The position numbers were made by a program, and so were the translations under genes. Shown one piece after another: positions 53,181 through 62,560 of a stretch of 64,000 nt of DNA. The notes under the pieces were generated by a model. That model saw nothing but the letters and a program-made list of their open reading frames with translations, was not told the origin of the DNA and ran no database searches. Source of the DNA: an uncultured Chitinophaga sp. (lineage in GTDB: Bacteria > Bacteroidota > Bacteroidia > Chitinophagales > Chitinophagaceae); contig NZ_CAMLHC010000006.1 in assembly GCF_946479755.1 (NCBI RefSeq), positions 1-64,000 on the forward strand. The letters are read 5' to 3'. How positions within the stretch are numbered: the first letter of the stretch is position 1; the number at the start of each line of letters is the position of its first letter.

Positions 53181-54743
53181 ATGGTTATCGAAATCAAAGT
53201 CCCTACGGTAGGAGAATCTATTAGCGAGGTAACAATTGCAAAGTGGTTGAAAAAAGACGGAGATTATGTGCAGCAGGACGAGGTGTTGTGTGAAATGGAA
53301 TCAGAGAAGGCCACCTTTGAACTGAATGCAGAAAAAGCAGGTATTCTGAAAATTGCAGCACAGGAAGGAGCCACGCTGAAGATTGGTGATGTGGCCTGTA
53401 CTATCGATACAGCTGCTGCTGCACCTGCACAGGCGGCGGCGCCCGCGGCACCAGCAGAAGCAGCTGCTCCGGCGGCGGCAGCTGAAGCTCCGGCAGCAGC
53501 ACCGGCTGTCAACAAAGGGGTCATTGAAATGAAAGTACCTACAGTAGGTGAGTCTATCAGTGAAGTAACCCTGGTGAAGTGGACCAAAAAAGAAGGCGAC
53601 TATGTAGAGCGGGATGAAGTGCTGTGCGAGCTGGAGTCAGAAAAAGCCACTTTCGAACTGAATGCTGAAGAAGCTGGTGTGCTGGCCCTGGTAGCCAAAG
53701 AAGGCGATACTTTAAAAATAGGCGATGTAGCCTGCAAAATAGATACCGGCGCTCCGCGTCCGGCAGGTAAAGCCGCTCCGGCAGCAGCACCTGCGGCGCA
53801 ACCGGCGAAAGCTGCTGCACCACAGGCGCAACAGGCCCCGGTGACCAGCATCCCGAATGATATCCGCACTACGCCCGTAGCGGCCGCAGTGATTGCCGAC
53901 AAACAGGTAGACCCGGCCACCATCAAAGGTTCCGGCGCCCACGGAAAAATCATGAAAGATGATGTGTATGCCGCCCTGCAGAACCCCGGCGTAGCGATCG
54001 GCCAGGAAATGTTCTCCCGCAACGAACGTCGCGAGAAAATGAGCAACCTGCGTAAAACCGTTTCCCGCCGACTGGTGGAAGCTAAAAACACCACCGCCAT
54101 GCTGACTACCTTCAACGAGGTAGACATGACCAACATTATGGCGCTGCGTGCTAAATACAAAGACATCTTCAAAAAGCAGCATGAGGTGAACCTGGGCTTT
54201 ATGAGCTTCTTCACCAAAGCCTGCTGCTTCGCATTACAGGAGTTCCCTTCCGTGAACGCCTATATCGATGGCGAAGAGCTGGTATACCACGATTACTGCG
54301 ATGTTTCTATCGCGGTATCTGCTCCTAAAGGACTGGTGGTACCGGTGATCCGCAACGCGGAAAGCCTGGACATGGCCGGTATCGAAAAAGCGGTGCTGGA
54401 ACTGGCTACCAAAGCCCGTGAGAATAAGCTGACCATTCCGGAAATGACCGGCGGTACCTTCACCATCACCAACGGAGGCGTATTCGGTTCCCTGATGAGC
54501 ACACCGATCATCAACATCCCGCAGTCCGCTATCCTCGGTATGCACAAAATACAGGAACGCCCGATGGCCGTTAATGGTCAGGTGGTGATCCGCCCGATGA
54601 TGTACATCGCGCTGAGCTACGACCACCGTATCATCGATGGCCGTGAGTCTGTAAGCTTCCTCGTAAGAGTGAAAGAAATGCTGGAAAATCCTGAGCAGCT
54701 GCTGTTCGGTAAAGATCCGCTGAAAGCGCTGCTGAAACTCTAA
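53181..54743 (+). CDS. sucB: 2-oxoglutarate dehydrogenase E2 component with two lipoyl domains
   Basis: A protein of 520 residues: lipoyl domain 1 (about 1-75, Lys43 in MESEKATFE), Ala/Pro linker, lipoyl domain 2 (about 115-190, Lys155 in LESEKATFE), Ala/Pro linker, E3-binding domain (about 230-270, [39 protein letters not shown]), and the catalytic domain (about 290-520) with [16 protein letters not shown], whose His and Asp are catalytic. It transfers succinyl to CoA. Many E2o proteins have one lipoyl domain, for example in E. coli. The end is followed by a very strong terminator. Confidence 0.95.
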   Translation: MVIEIKVPTVGESISEVTIAKWLKKDGDYVQQDEVLCEMESEKATFELNAEKAGILKIAAQEGATLKIGDVACTIDTAAAAPAQAAAPAAPAEAAAPAAAAEAPAAAPAVNKGVIEMKVPTVGESISEVTLVKWTKKEGDYVERDEVLCELESEKATFELNAEEAGVLALVAKEGDTLKIGDVACKIDTGAPRPAGKAAPAAAPAAQPAKAAAPQAQQAPVTSIPNDIRTTPVAAAVIADKQVDPATIKGSGAHGKIMKDDVYAALQNPGVAIGQEMFSRNERREKMSNLRKTVSRRLVEAKNTTAMLTTFNEVDMTNIMALRAKYKDIFKKQHEVNLGFMSFFTKACCFALQEFPSVNAYIDGEELVYHDYCDVSIAVSAPKGLVVPVIRNAESLDMAGIEKAVLELATKARENKLTIPEMTGGTFTITNGGVFGSLMSTPIINIPQSAILGMHKIQERPMAVNGQVVIRPMMYIALSYDHRIIDGRESVSFLVRVKEMLENPEQLLFGKDPLKALLKL

Positions 54744-54765
54744 TTAACAGCTTTAAAAAATATAG

Positions 54766-54798
54766 CGGGGCGAAGAGCAATCTTCGCCCCGTTTTTTT
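54766..54798 (+). terminator. Strong intrinsic terminator of sucAB
   Basis: Perfect 11-bp GC-rich arms (CGGGGCGAAGA and TCTTCGCCCCG) with a four-base loop, followed by seven T. It lies 22 bp past the sucB stop. Confidence 0.93.
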
Positions 54799-54802
54799 AG
54801 GA

Positions 54803-54810
54803 TACCTTTG
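54803..54810 (+). promoter_or_regulatory. Candidate -7 box of the RsmB-like gene
   Basis: TACCTTTG fits TAnnTTTG and ends 3 bp before the ATG at 54814. If active, the transcript would begin at or within the first codons. No -33 TTG is found at 19-21 bp, and the box directly follows the sucAB terminator. Confidence 0.35.
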
Positions 54811-54813
54811 CGT

Positions 54814-55971
54814 ATGACCCGTTGGGAGAATTATGTAGCCTCTGCTACCAAAATTATCGGCGCCTATACCGGCAGCCTGCCTTTGCATCATTTCCTGAAA
54901 GCTTTTTTCAAGGAACATCCCTATATGGGAAGCCGTGACCGGCGCTGGATTTCACAGCTGGTGTACCACTATTACCGTCTTGGTGACTGGGGCCGGGAGC
55001 TGCCCGTAGCAGAACGCCTGGTGGCCGGCACTTTCCTGTGTGAACATACTTCCACCGATCTGCTCAAAGCCCTCAGGCCGGAATGGGACGAGCAGATGAC
55101 CCTGCCGCTGGCTGACAAGGCTGCCTTAACGGGACTACCGGTAACGGCTACACGTATTTTTCCACTATGGGATGAATTGTCCCCGGCTATTGATGCGGAA
55201 GCCTTCGGGCTTTCCTTCCTGCAACAGCCACGGTTGTTTATCCGCGTGCGGAACAACCGGCTGGACAAGGTGCTGCGGTTGCTCGATAGGGCTGCCGTGC
55301 CCTATGAAGTATTTGAAAACCGTACCACTGTAGCGTTACCTAATGGTACCAAAGTAGAAACACTGTTGACCGAAAAAAGCTGGTATGAAATACAGGATGC
55401 TTCCAGTCAGCAGACGGGCACTTTGTTCCGCCCCGCGCCTAACCAGCGTTGGTGGGACTGCTGCGCTGCCAGCGGTGGCAAGTCCATCCTGCTCAAAGAC
55501 CAGCAGCCGGGCGTGCAGCTGCTTGTCAGCGATGTACGGCGGTCTATCCTCGAAAATCTGCAGACACGCTTTGCTGCTGCCGGCGTCAAAAATTACGAGG
55601 CCCGCGTAGCAGACCTTACATCCGACCGTTTCCCTGCGACGATGGGGCAGCAACGGTTTGACGGTATCATCCTCGATGCGCCGTGCAGCGGTTCCGGTAC
55701 CTGGGGCCGTACGCCCGAAAGCGTGAGCTTCTTCAAGCGGGAAGAGATCACCCAATACCAGCAGTTACAAAAACGTATAGCCCATAACGTTATACCGTTC
55801 CTGAAAAAGGGCGGTTCCCTGATTTACATTACCTGTTCTGTATTCCGGCAGGAGAATGAAGAGGTAGTGAAGTATATTGAGGAAAACAGCGAGCTGCGGC
55901 AGCAGGAGGGCGGTGTGATTGAGGGGTATGGCAAAGGGGCGGACACGATGTTTGCGGTAAGGTTTTCGTAA
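54814..55971 (+). CDS. RsmB-like rRNA (cytosine-C5) methyltransferase
   Basis: A protein of 385 residues of the NOL1/NOP2/Sun family. SAM motif I is WWDCCAASGGKSILL (about residues 213-227), motif IV is LDAPCSGSGTWGRTPE with one catalytic Cys, and motif VI is YITCSVFRQENEEVV with the other. The N-terminal part (about 1-140) resembles the NusB-like/N1 region of RsmB but is short. It should methylate a cytosine in 16S rRNA. The ATG at 54814 is chosen; a TTG two codons upstream lies inside a likely -7 box. Confidence 0.9.
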   Translation: MTRWENYVASATKIIGAYTGSLPLHHFLKAFFKEHPYMGSRDRRWISQLVYHYYRLGDWGRELPVAERLVAGTFLCEHTSTDLLKALRPEWDEQMTLPLADKAALTGLPVTATRIFPLWDELSPAIDAEAFGLSFLQQPRLFIRVRNNRLDKVLRLLDRAAVPYEVFENRTTVALPNGTKVETLLTEKSWYEIQDASSQQTGTLFRPAPNQRWWDCCAASGGKSILLKDQQPGVQLLVSDVRRSILENLQTRFAAAGVKNYEARVADLTSDRFPATMGQQRFDGIILDAPCSGSGTWGRTPESVSFFKREEITQYQQLQKRIAHNVIPFLKKGGSLIYITCSVFRQENEEVVKYIEENSELRQQEGGVIEGYGKGADTMFAVRFS

Positions 55972-55977
55972 TATTTC

Positions 55978-56024
55978 TGACAAAAAATTTATTGTCAGAT
56001 TTTTTGACAATAAATTTTTTGTCA
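55978..56024. terminator. AT-rich bidirectional hairpin between convergent genes
   Basis: Two perfect 20-bp arms (55978-55997 and 56005-56024) with a 7-base loop GATTTTT. Each arm itself starts TGACA and ends TGTCA, so the site contains four half-sites of an inverted word. It sits between the convergent RsmB-like and GNAT genes and could stop transcription from both sides, although it is unusually AT-rich for that role. Confidence 0.7.
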
Positions 56025-56026
56025 AC

Positions 56027-56569
56027 TCACTCCCTCACTAACGCCCACATATTAATATCAAACAATCTCCCTTCCCATTCCATCCATTTCTTCAGCGTGC
56101 CTTCCTGGCGGAAGCCGTTCTTGATGAGCACCCGTTCTGAGGAAATATTGGCGGGCATTACTTCCGCTTCCATGCGGCTGAGTTCCAGTTCCCGGAAGCC
56201 GTAGCGTACCAGTTCGAGGATGGCTTCGGTCATGTACCCCTGGCCCCAGTAGGCGTGTGCAAGGGCATAAACGATGACGCCGCGGTGCAATTGTGGAAAA
56301 CTGTTAAAGCCGATGGTGCCGATGAGTTTTGACTGTCCCCGCAGGGTGATGCCCCACCGTATACCCAGCTGATCTTTAAAGCGATGGTGAAAATAAGAGA
56401 TGACTCTTTCCGCATCCAGCGCTGTTTTCAGTGGCATGACGTGGTAATATTGCGTGACACGCTGGTCGCTGAAGAGGTCCAGCAGATCGTCGGCATGCCA
56501 GGGCTGTAGTTCAACGAGGTCCAGGCGGTCGGTGTGCAGTATCGGGAATATGTTGGGTAATGGATGCAT
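56027..56569 (-). CDS. GNAT-family acetyltransferase (RimJ/RimL-like)
   Basis: A protein of 180 residues. The start FPILHTDRLDLVELQPWHADDLLDLFSD is typical of RimJ/RimL-type N-acetyltransferases. Strand 4 and the acetyl-CoA loop are seen in GVIVYALAHAYWGQGYMTEAI (the [RQ]xxGxG/A position reads WGQGYM), and the family ending NISSERVLIKNGFRQEGTLKKW is present. The acceptor is unknown: ribosomal protein, a small amine or an antibiotic are possible. It stands alone, between two hairpin terminators. Confidence 0.9.
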   Translation of the reverse strand: MHPLPNIFPILHTDRLDLVELQPWHADDLLDLFSDQRVTQYYHVMPLKTALDAERVISYFHHRFKDQLGIRWGITLRGQSKLIGTIGFNSFPQLHRGVIVYALAHAYWGQGYMTEAILELVRYGFRELELSRMEAEVMPANISSERVLIKNGFRQEGTLKKWMEWEGRLFDINMWALVRE

Positions 56570-56597
56570 GACAAAAAATGGTTGTCTCTCTAAAATA

Positions 56598-56630
56598 CAA
56601 AAAAAGGGCGGGATAGGTTCCCGCCCTTCT
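56598..56630 (-). terminator. Intrinsic terminator of mnmA
   Basis: Perfect 10-bp arms (AAGGGCGGGA and TCCCGCCCTT) with a five-base loop, followed on the minus strand by a run of T. It lies about 25 bp past the mnmA stop codon. Confidence 0.9.
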
Positions 56631-56651
56631 ATGGTTTATGTGGTATAAGAT

Positions 56652-57764
56652 TTATTGGTGCAGCGAAATGGGGCCGCGTTGGATGATACCACCGCCGATA
56701 ACGTCATCGCCTTCATAGAAAACGGCAGACTGGCCGGGGGCGATGCCTTTTACATGCTCAAAGAAGTTGACTTTTACTTTGCCGTCTTCGTTGTGCAGGA
56801 GGCTCAGGGCGCCGGGGTCTTTGTAGCGGATCTTGGTGATCGCTTCCATACCGTCGGGGATTGTTTCATATTTGCCCATGTTGAGGCCGCTCACGAACAT
56901 TTCATTTTTCTGCAGTTCGTCTTCGTTGCCCAGGACGATGGTATTGGTTTCCGGGATGATTTCGGTAACAAATACCGGGCGACCGAGGGCGATATCAAGT
57001 CCTTTTCTTTGTCCGATGGTATAGAAAGGATAACCTTTGTGTTTACCCACAATGGTGCCGTCGGCCAGCACGAAGTTGCCGCCGTTGACTCTTTCTTCCA
57101 GACCGTCGACTTTCCGTTTGAGGAATCCGCGGTAGTCGTTGTCGGGCACGAAGCAGATCTCATAGCTTTCTGCTTTTTTGGCCAGTTCGGGGTAACCGAA
57201 GTCGAAGGCCATCTGCCTGATCTCTGTTTTGCGGTACTTCCCTAACGGGAGGATGGTACGGGCCAGGACGTCCTGCTGGATGCCCCACAATACGTAACTC
57301 TGATCTTTTGTTTCGTCGATTCCTTTGCTGATAACCATTCGGCCGTTGTCGTGGCGCCGGATCTGACCGTAGTGTCCGGTGGCAATAAATTCACAGTCCA
57401 TGGCATCGGCCCGTTTCATGAGGGCGCGCCATTTGATATGTGTATTGCACAGTACGCACGGATTGGGGGTGCGACCGGCAATATATTCGTCTACGAAGTT
57501 ATTGATGACAAAGTCCCCGAATTCATCGCGGATGTCCAGCACGAAGTGCGGAAACCCGTGATGCACCGCGGCTGCGCGGGCATCATTGAATGAATCGAGG
57601 TTACAGCAGCCGGTTTCCTTTTTACTGGCACCGGCAGAAGCATAATCCCAGGTTTTCATGGTGATACCCACCACTTCATAGCCCTGCTCATGCAACATCA
57701 GCGCTGTAACGGTACTATCAATACCGCCGCTCATGGCCACCAGCACTTTACCATGCTTGCTCAT
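56652..57764 (-). CDS. mnmA: tRNA-specific 2-thiouridylase MnmA
   Basis: A protein of 370 residues that sulfurates uridine 34 of Lys, Glu and Gln tRNAs. P-loop SGGIDS is at residues 12-17. The catalytic Cys pair is in TPNPCVLCN (about residues 101-106) and CFVPDNDYRGF (about 200). The TGHYGQIRR and GISKGIDETKDQSYVLWG-type tRNA-binding segments are conserved. A -7 box (TAAATTTG) lies upstream at 57784-57791 on the minus strand. The gene is divergent from the hexuronate operon. Confidence 0.96.
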   Translation of the reverse strand: MSKHGKVLVAMSGGIDSTVTALMLHEQGYEVVGITMKTWDYASAGASKKETGCCNLDSFNDARAAAVHHGFPHFVLDIRDEFGDFVINNFVDEYIAGRTPNPCVLCNTHIKWRALMKRADAMDCEFIATGHYGQIRRHDNGRMVISKGIDETKDQSYVLWGIQQDVLARTILPLGKYRKTEIRQMAFDFGYPELAKKAESYEICFVPDNDYRGFLKRKVDGLEERVNGGNFVLADGTIVGKHKGYPFYTIGQRKGLDIALGRPVFVTEIIPETNTIVLGNEDELQKNEMFVSGLNMGKYETIPDGMEAITKIRYKDPGALSLLHNEDGKVKVNFFEHVKGIAPGQSAVFYEGDDVIGGGIIQRGPISLHQ

Positions 57765-57783
57765 TTTTAAAAGTTTAAGGACG

Positions 57784-57791
57784 CAAATTTA
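57784..57791 (-). promoter_or_regulatory. Candidate -7 box of mnmA
   Basis: TAAATTTG on the minus strand fits TAnnTTTG and lies 19 bp before the mnmA start. A -33 TTG at the proper distance was not seen. Confidence 0.4.
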
Positions 57792-57965
57792 CTGATTTTC
57801 CGGCCAACCGCCTATTGATAGAATAAATGCCTGTATTGAAGCCATTTATGGGCTTTAATAGCATTTTACCCAGTTTTAGCTAATATTTGTCCACACACTA
57901 CAATTTGTAAACCCAACATTATATATTTATTGGATTAAGTATCTATTTAGCCTAATTTAGACGAG

Positions 57966-59456
57966 ATGCTACATACATTAAACAAAGAGTATATATTAAA
58001 GCAGACAAATTCCGGCGTTGATGAAAAAGTCTTTCATTTCCCGGAAAAGATATTACAGTTTGGTACCGGCGTATTGTTACGCGGACTGGTGGACTACCTG
58101 GTGGACCAGGGCAACCGCAGCGGCTGCTACGAAGGCCGTATTGTGGTGGTCAAATCCACTGACGGCGATACCAGCGAATTCTCCGGCCAGGACAACCTGT
58201 ATACTACGCATATAAAAGGCATCGCCCAGGGAGAACTGGTTGACCAGGTACTGATCAATTCTTCTATTAGCCGGGTTTTGCAATCGAATGCAGATTGGGG
58301 AGAAGTGCTGGCAGCCGTACGGCAGCCGGCCATGCAAACCATCATCTCCAACACCACCGAGGTGGGCATACAATATGTACCCGAGAAAATCGGCGACAGC
58401 GCCCCGGCATCCTTCCCCGGTAAACTGCTGGCCGTACTGAAAGAACGGTACGAATACTTCCGCGGCAGCGGTAACACCGGCTTTGTGATCGTGCCCACCG
58501 AACTCGTGGTAGACAACGGACGTTTATTGAAAGAGATCGTTTTAAAACTGGCAGCCTATAACGACATGCCAGCGGCTTTTGTGCAATGGATTGAAAACGA
58601 AAATCATTTCTGTAACTCGCTGGTAGACAGGATTGTACCCGGCAAGCCCCGTAATCTCGCGGAACTGGAAGAGAAAGCCGGTTACACCGATAAACTGTGG
58701 ATAGAAGTAGAACCTTTCCTGTTATGGGCGATCGAGGGAGATACCCACGTACAGTCAGTCCTGGGCTTTCATAAAGCAGATGAGCGGATGCTCATCACCC
58801 CCAGCATCGTGCCCTTCCGCGAACAGAAACTGCGTTTGCTCAATGGCAGTCACACCGCGGCAGTACCGCTGGCTTATCTCTCCGGGCTGAACACGGTATA
58901 CGAATGCATGAAAGACGACTATATGCGGCATTTCTTTGAGGAAGTGGTCCTGCGGGAAATACTGCCTACCATCGAACAGACATGCCCCCAGGCGGCCAGC
59001 TTCGCGCAGGACGTACTGGACCGCTTCGCCAATCCGTTCATCGCACATAAACTGATCAGCATCACCTTCCAGGAAAGCTCGAAGATGAATGCACGCAACG
59101 TACGCACGCTCACCCGGTATTACGAACAGTTTAAAACATTACCGGAATATATGTGTCTCGGTTTTGCGGCCATGCTGCTGTTCCTGAAGCCCACCCGCGT
59201 GGAAGACGGCAAGTACTTTGGCTCGCGGGACGGAGAAGAATACCAGATCACCGATGACAACATCGCCATTTTTGCGGCCCACTGGGAAACGTATACTTCC
59301 CCGCAGCAACTGGCAGAAAAGGTTGGCGCCGATACCCGTCTCTGGGAGTCAGACCTGGCTGCTATTCCGCAATTCACGGAAACAGTGGCCGGTTACCTGC
59401 AAACAATGATGACCGGTGTGAAAAACGTGATGCAACTCCAGCAACCAAAAAATTAA
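57966..59456 (+). CDS. uxaB: Tagaturonate reductase (altronate oxidoreductase)
   Basis: A protein of 496 residues of the mannitol dehydrogenase fold. The N-terminal nucleotide-binding start is ILQFGTGVLLRGLVDYLVDQ (G-x-G-x2-hydrophobic), and VEPFLLWAIEG, FHKADERMLITPSIVPFREQKLRLLNGSHT include the family's catalytic Lys and Asn/His segments. It reduces tagaturonate to altronate with NADH in galacturonate breakdown. The uxaC gene follows 10 bp downstream. The altronate dehydratase step is not encoded in this operon. Confidence 0.93.
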   Translation: MLHTLNKEYILKQTNSGVDEKVFHFPEKILQFGTGVLLRGLVDYLVDQGNRSGCYEGRIVVVKSTDGDTSEFSGQDNLYTTHIKGIAQGELVDQVLINSSISRVLQSNADWGEVLAAVRQPAMQTIISNTTEVGIQYVPEKIGDSAPASFPGKLLAVLKERYEYFRGSGNTGFVIVPTELVVDNGRLLKEIVLKLAAYNDMPAAFVQWIENENHFCNSLVDRIVPGKPRNLAELEEKAGYTDKLWIEVEPFLLWAIEGDTHVQSVLGFHKADERMLITPSIVPFREQKLRLLNGSHTAAVPLAYLSGLNTVYECMKDDYMRHFFEEVVLREILPTIEQTCPQAASFAQDVLDRFANPFIAHKLISITFQESSKMNARNVRTLTRYYEQFKTLPEYMCLGFAAMLLFLKPTRVEDGKYFGSRDGEEYQITDDNIAIFAAHWETYTSPQQLAEKVGADTRLWESDLAAIPQFTETVAGYLQTMMTGVKNVMQLQQPKN

Positions 59457-59466
59457 TCATTAGTAT

Positions 59467-60861
59467 ATGAAGGGATTTCTGACGGAAGATTTTTTATTAC
59501 AAACAGAAACGGCTAAACGATTATATTTTGACTATGCGCAATCGATGCCGGTGATTGATTACCACAATCATCTGCCTCCTGATGAAATTGCACAGAACAA
59601 GGTCTTTAAAAACATGACCGACATATGGCTGCGTGGCGATCACTACAAGTGGCGCGCCATGCGGGCCAACGGGGTAGCGGAACATTATATTACCGGCAGC
59701 GCCGATGACTTCACCAAATTCCGCCACTGGGCAGCAACAACGCCGTATACCATGCGTAATCCGCTGTACCACTGGTCACACATGGAACTGAAAAATCCTT
59801 TCGGCATCACCGACCTGTTAAGCGATGCTACCGCCGAAAAAATATGGGAAGCCGGCAACGACAAGCTGCCGAAGCTTTCCACCCAACAGCTGCTGCAACA
59901 CTTTAAGGTTGAAGTGGTTTGCACGACCGATGATCCCAACGACTCGCTGGAACATCACCAGGCCGTTGCCAATAAACCTTTTGGCACCCGCGTGTTGCCT
60001 ACCTTCCGGCCCGACAAGGCCATGGCGGTGGACACACCGGCCGTATTCAATGCTTTTGTGGATAAACTGGCAGAAGTCACTAACCGTGAGATCCGTTCTT
60101 ACCGCGATCTGGCAGAGGCGCTCCGGCAACGTCATACCTACTTCCATGAAGCCGGTGGCCGGTTGAGCGACCACGGCATTACTACCTTCTCCTTTGCTAC
60201 TTATACACAGCAGGAGCTGGACAATATTTTCCTCAATGCCCGTGGCCATCAGGCAGCAACTCCGTATGAGAGCGAGCAGTTTAAAACCGCCATGCTGCTG
60301 CAAATCTGCGAGTGGAACCACGAGCGGGGCTGGGCCCAGCAATTCCATGCCGGGGCTATCCGCAACAACAATTCCCGGCTGCTACAGCAACTGGGCGCTG
60401 ATGCCGGTGTAGACTCCATCGGGGACTGGAGCATGGCATCTGCCATGAGCGCTTTCTTCGATGCACTGGATAAGAAAAACAAACTGGCCAAGACTGTTAT
60501 CTATAATCTCAATCCCGCCTGGAATGAAGTGTTTGCCACCATGGCCGGCAACTTCCAGGATGGCACCGTACCCGGCAAGATCCAGTTCGGCTCCGGCTGG
60601 TGGTTCCTCGACCAGAAAGACGGGATGGAGAAACAAATCAATACCCTGAGCAATATGGGGCTGCTGAGCCGTTTTGTAGGTATGCTGACAGATTCCCGGA
60701 GTTTTCTATCTTTTCCCCGTCATGAATATTTTCGTCGTATTTTGTGCAATCTCATTGGTCGTGATGTGGAAAACGGTGAACTCCCGAACGACCTTCCATG
60801 GTTAGGGAAAATGGTCCAGGATATTTGTTACTACAACGCAAAAGCATATTTTGATTTTTAG
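59467..60861 (+). CDS. uxaC: Uronate (glucuronate/galacturonate) isomerase
   Basis: A protein of 464 residues with the amidohydrolase-like barrel of UxaC. The metal-binding DYHNHLPPDEI near residues 29-40, the substrate-binding EWNHERGWAQQFHAGAIRNNN, GSGWWFLDQKDGM and TDSRSFLSFPRHEYFRRILCN segments are characteristic. It converts galacturonate to tagaturonate and glucuronate to fructuronate. It lies between uxaB and kdgK; its stop codon abuts the kdgK start codon, which suggests coupled translation. Confidence 0.96.
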   Translation: MKGFLTEDFLLQTETAKRLYFDYAQSMPVIDYHNHLPPDEIAQNKVFKNMTDIWLRGDHYKWRAMRANGVAEHYITGSADDFTKFRHWAATTPYTMRNPLYHWSHMELKNPFGITDLLSDATAEKIWEAGNDKLPKLSTQQLLQHFKVEVVCTTDDPNDSLEHHQAVANKPFGTRVLPTFRPDKAMAVDTPAVFNAFVDKLAEVTNREIRSYRDLAEALRQRHTYFHEAGGRLSDHGITTFSFATYTQQELDNIFLNARGHQAATPYESEQFKTAMLLQICEWNHERGWAQQFHAGAIRNNNSRLLQQLGADAGVDSIGDWSMASAMSAFFDALDKKNKLAKTVIYNLNPAWNEVFATMAGNFQDGTVPGKIQFGSGWWFLDQKDGMEKQINTLSNMGLLSRFVGMLTDSRSFLSFPRHEYFRRILCNLIGRDVENGELPNDLPWLGKMVQDICYYNAKAYFDF

Positions 60862-61860
60862 ATGAAGTCTGTAAAAGTTATCACTTTCGGGGAACTATTG
60901 TTGCGCCTGTCACCCGACCTGGCGAGCAATAGTTCCGCTATTTTTGTCGGTGGCGCAGAGGCCAATGTGGCTGCCGCACTGGCGCGCTGGGGTACGCCGG
61001 TGGCCTATATCAGTAAAGTGCCGGAAAACGGTTTTTCCCGGGATGTGCTGAAACAACTGAGTGACCGTGGCATTGCCACCGACCGGATGTTATGGGGCGG
61101 CGACCGTATCGGTATCTATTACCTCGCACAGGGCAGTGATCTGAAACACGCTGAAGTAGTGTATGACCGCAAATATTCTTCTTTCAGCCAGATAACGCCG
61201 GGGACGGTCAACTGGGACGAGCTGCTGGGTGATGCCGAATGGTTTCACTGGAGCGCTATCAGCCCTGCGCTGAACCCTGATGCTGCCGTCATCTGTAAAG
61301 AAGTGCTGGAAGCCGCTACCCGTAAGGGAATGACCATCTCCACCGACCTTAATTACCGCAGCAAATTATGGCAATACGGCAAACAGCCGCATGAGGTAAT
61401 GCCTGAGCTGGTGGCTTATTGCGACGTGATCATGGGCAATATCTGGGCAGCCCACACCATGCTGGATACCACGCTGGACAACGCCGCCCTGGAAACGGAT
61501 ACCAAAACTGTGTACCTGGAACAGGCGCTGAAAGTAGCGGAAGAGATAACGGCACGGAATAAACGCTGTAAAAGAGTGGCCTTCACTTTCCGTTTCAGCA
61601 AAGACACTACCCACGCACAATACTATACTTTCTATTATCACAACGGACAGACCAGTATTTCGAAAGCGTATGAAACACATGAGGTGGTGGACCGTGTAGG
61701 CAGCGGCGACTGCTTCATGGCCGGCCTTATCCATGCACAACTGGAAGGAAAGGATGATCAGGGTATTATCTCTTATGCCGCCGCCGCCGCTTATTCCAAG
61801 TTTTTTGTGAAAGGAGATTTTAACACTACCTCTTACGAGGATATTATAAAACTGATGTAA
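60862..61860 (+). CDS. kdgK: 2-keto-3-deoxygluconate kinase (PfkB family)
   Basis: A protein of 332 residues. The PfkB ribokinase-type fold is shown by GGAEANVAAALARWG and by the catalytic VGSGDCFMAGLI near the C-terminus, with base Asp283. It phosphorylates 2-keto-3-deoxygluconate to KDPG. The start codon abuts the uxaC stop and the KDPG aldolase gene follows after 2 bp, so the order matches the pathway order. Confidence 0.93.
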   Translation: MKSVKVITFGELLLRLSPDLASNSSAIFVGGAEANVAAALARWGTPVAYISKVPENGFSRDVLKQLSDRGIATDRMLWGGDRIGIYYLAQGSDLKHAEVVYDRKYSSFSQITPGTVNWDELLGDAEWFHWSAISPALNPDAAVICKEVLEAATRKGMTISTDLNYRSKLWQYGKQPHEVMPELVAYCDVIMGNIWAAHTMLDTTLDNAALETDTKTVYLEQALKVAEEITARNKRCKRVAFTFRFSKDTTHAQYYTFYYHNGQTSISKAYETHEVVDRVGSGDCFMAGLIHAQLEGKDDQGIISYAAAAAYSKFFVKGDFNTTSYEDIIKLM

Positions 61861-61862
61861 TT

Positions 61863-62525
61863 ATGGCACCACACCCGGAAACCATTATAGCTGCATTTAA
61901 GCAGAGCGGTATTATTCCTGTTTTTTACCACGACGATGCGGATGTTTGTTGCGAAGTGCTACAGGCTTGTTACGACGGAGGTCTCCGCGTATTTGAGTTC
62001 ACCAGCAGAGGTGCACAGGCACAGCCTAATTTCTCCCGCCTGCTGGAACTGAAGAAGGCCAAAATGCCTGATCTGTACCTCGGTATCGGCACTATTAAAG
62101 ATGCCGCCGCCGCAGCAGCCTATACGCAACTGGGCGCCGATTTCATCGTGTGTCCCATCACTGACCCGGAAACAGGCGCTTACTGCCGTTCACAGCAGAT
62201 CCTGTGGATACCGGGCTGTATGACGCCTACCGAAATTTCCGTGGCGGAAAAAAATGGTGCGCCGCTGGTGAAGCTGTTCCCTGGTAACGTATTGGGGCCG
62301 GCTTATGTAAAAGCGATCAAACCGCTGTTCCCGAACCTGAAATTCATGCCTACCGGTGGTGTAGAGCCTACCCGTGAGAGCATGGATGCCTGGTTTGATG
62401 CCGGCGTGCTATGTGTGGGCATGGGCAGTAATCTGCTCTCTAAATCACTGATTGACAGTCGTGATTGGGCATCGCTGAAAGAGAAAATTGTGCAAACGTT
62501 TGCATTTCTCGGGAGTAAGCCGTAA
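61863..62525 (+). CDS. 2-dehydro-3-deoxyphosphogluconate (KDPG) aldolase
   Basis: A protein of 220 residues of the KDPG/KHG aldolase family. The Schiff base lysine is probably Lys137 in PLVKLFPGNVLGPAYVKAIKPLFPNLKFMPTGGV. The catalytic Glu lies in the DGGLRVFEFTSRG segment. It splits KDPG into pyruvate and glyceraldehyde-3-phosphate. It is separated from kdgK by 2 bp and from exuT by 35 bp. Confidence 0.95.
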   Translation: MAPHPETIIAAFKQSGIIPVFYHDDADVCCEVLQACYDGGLRVFEFTSRGAQAQPNFSRLLELKKAKMPDLYLGIGTIKDAAAAAAYTQLGADFIVCPITDPETGAYCRSQQILWIPGCMTPTEISVAEKNGAPLVKLFPGNVLGPAYVKAIKPLFPNLKFMPTGGVEPTRESMDAWFDAGVLCVGMGSNLLSKSLIDSRDWASLKEKIVQTFAFLGSKP

Positions 62526-62560
62526 ATTAAAGCCAACTTATAAATTCCAAATCAGCCGTA

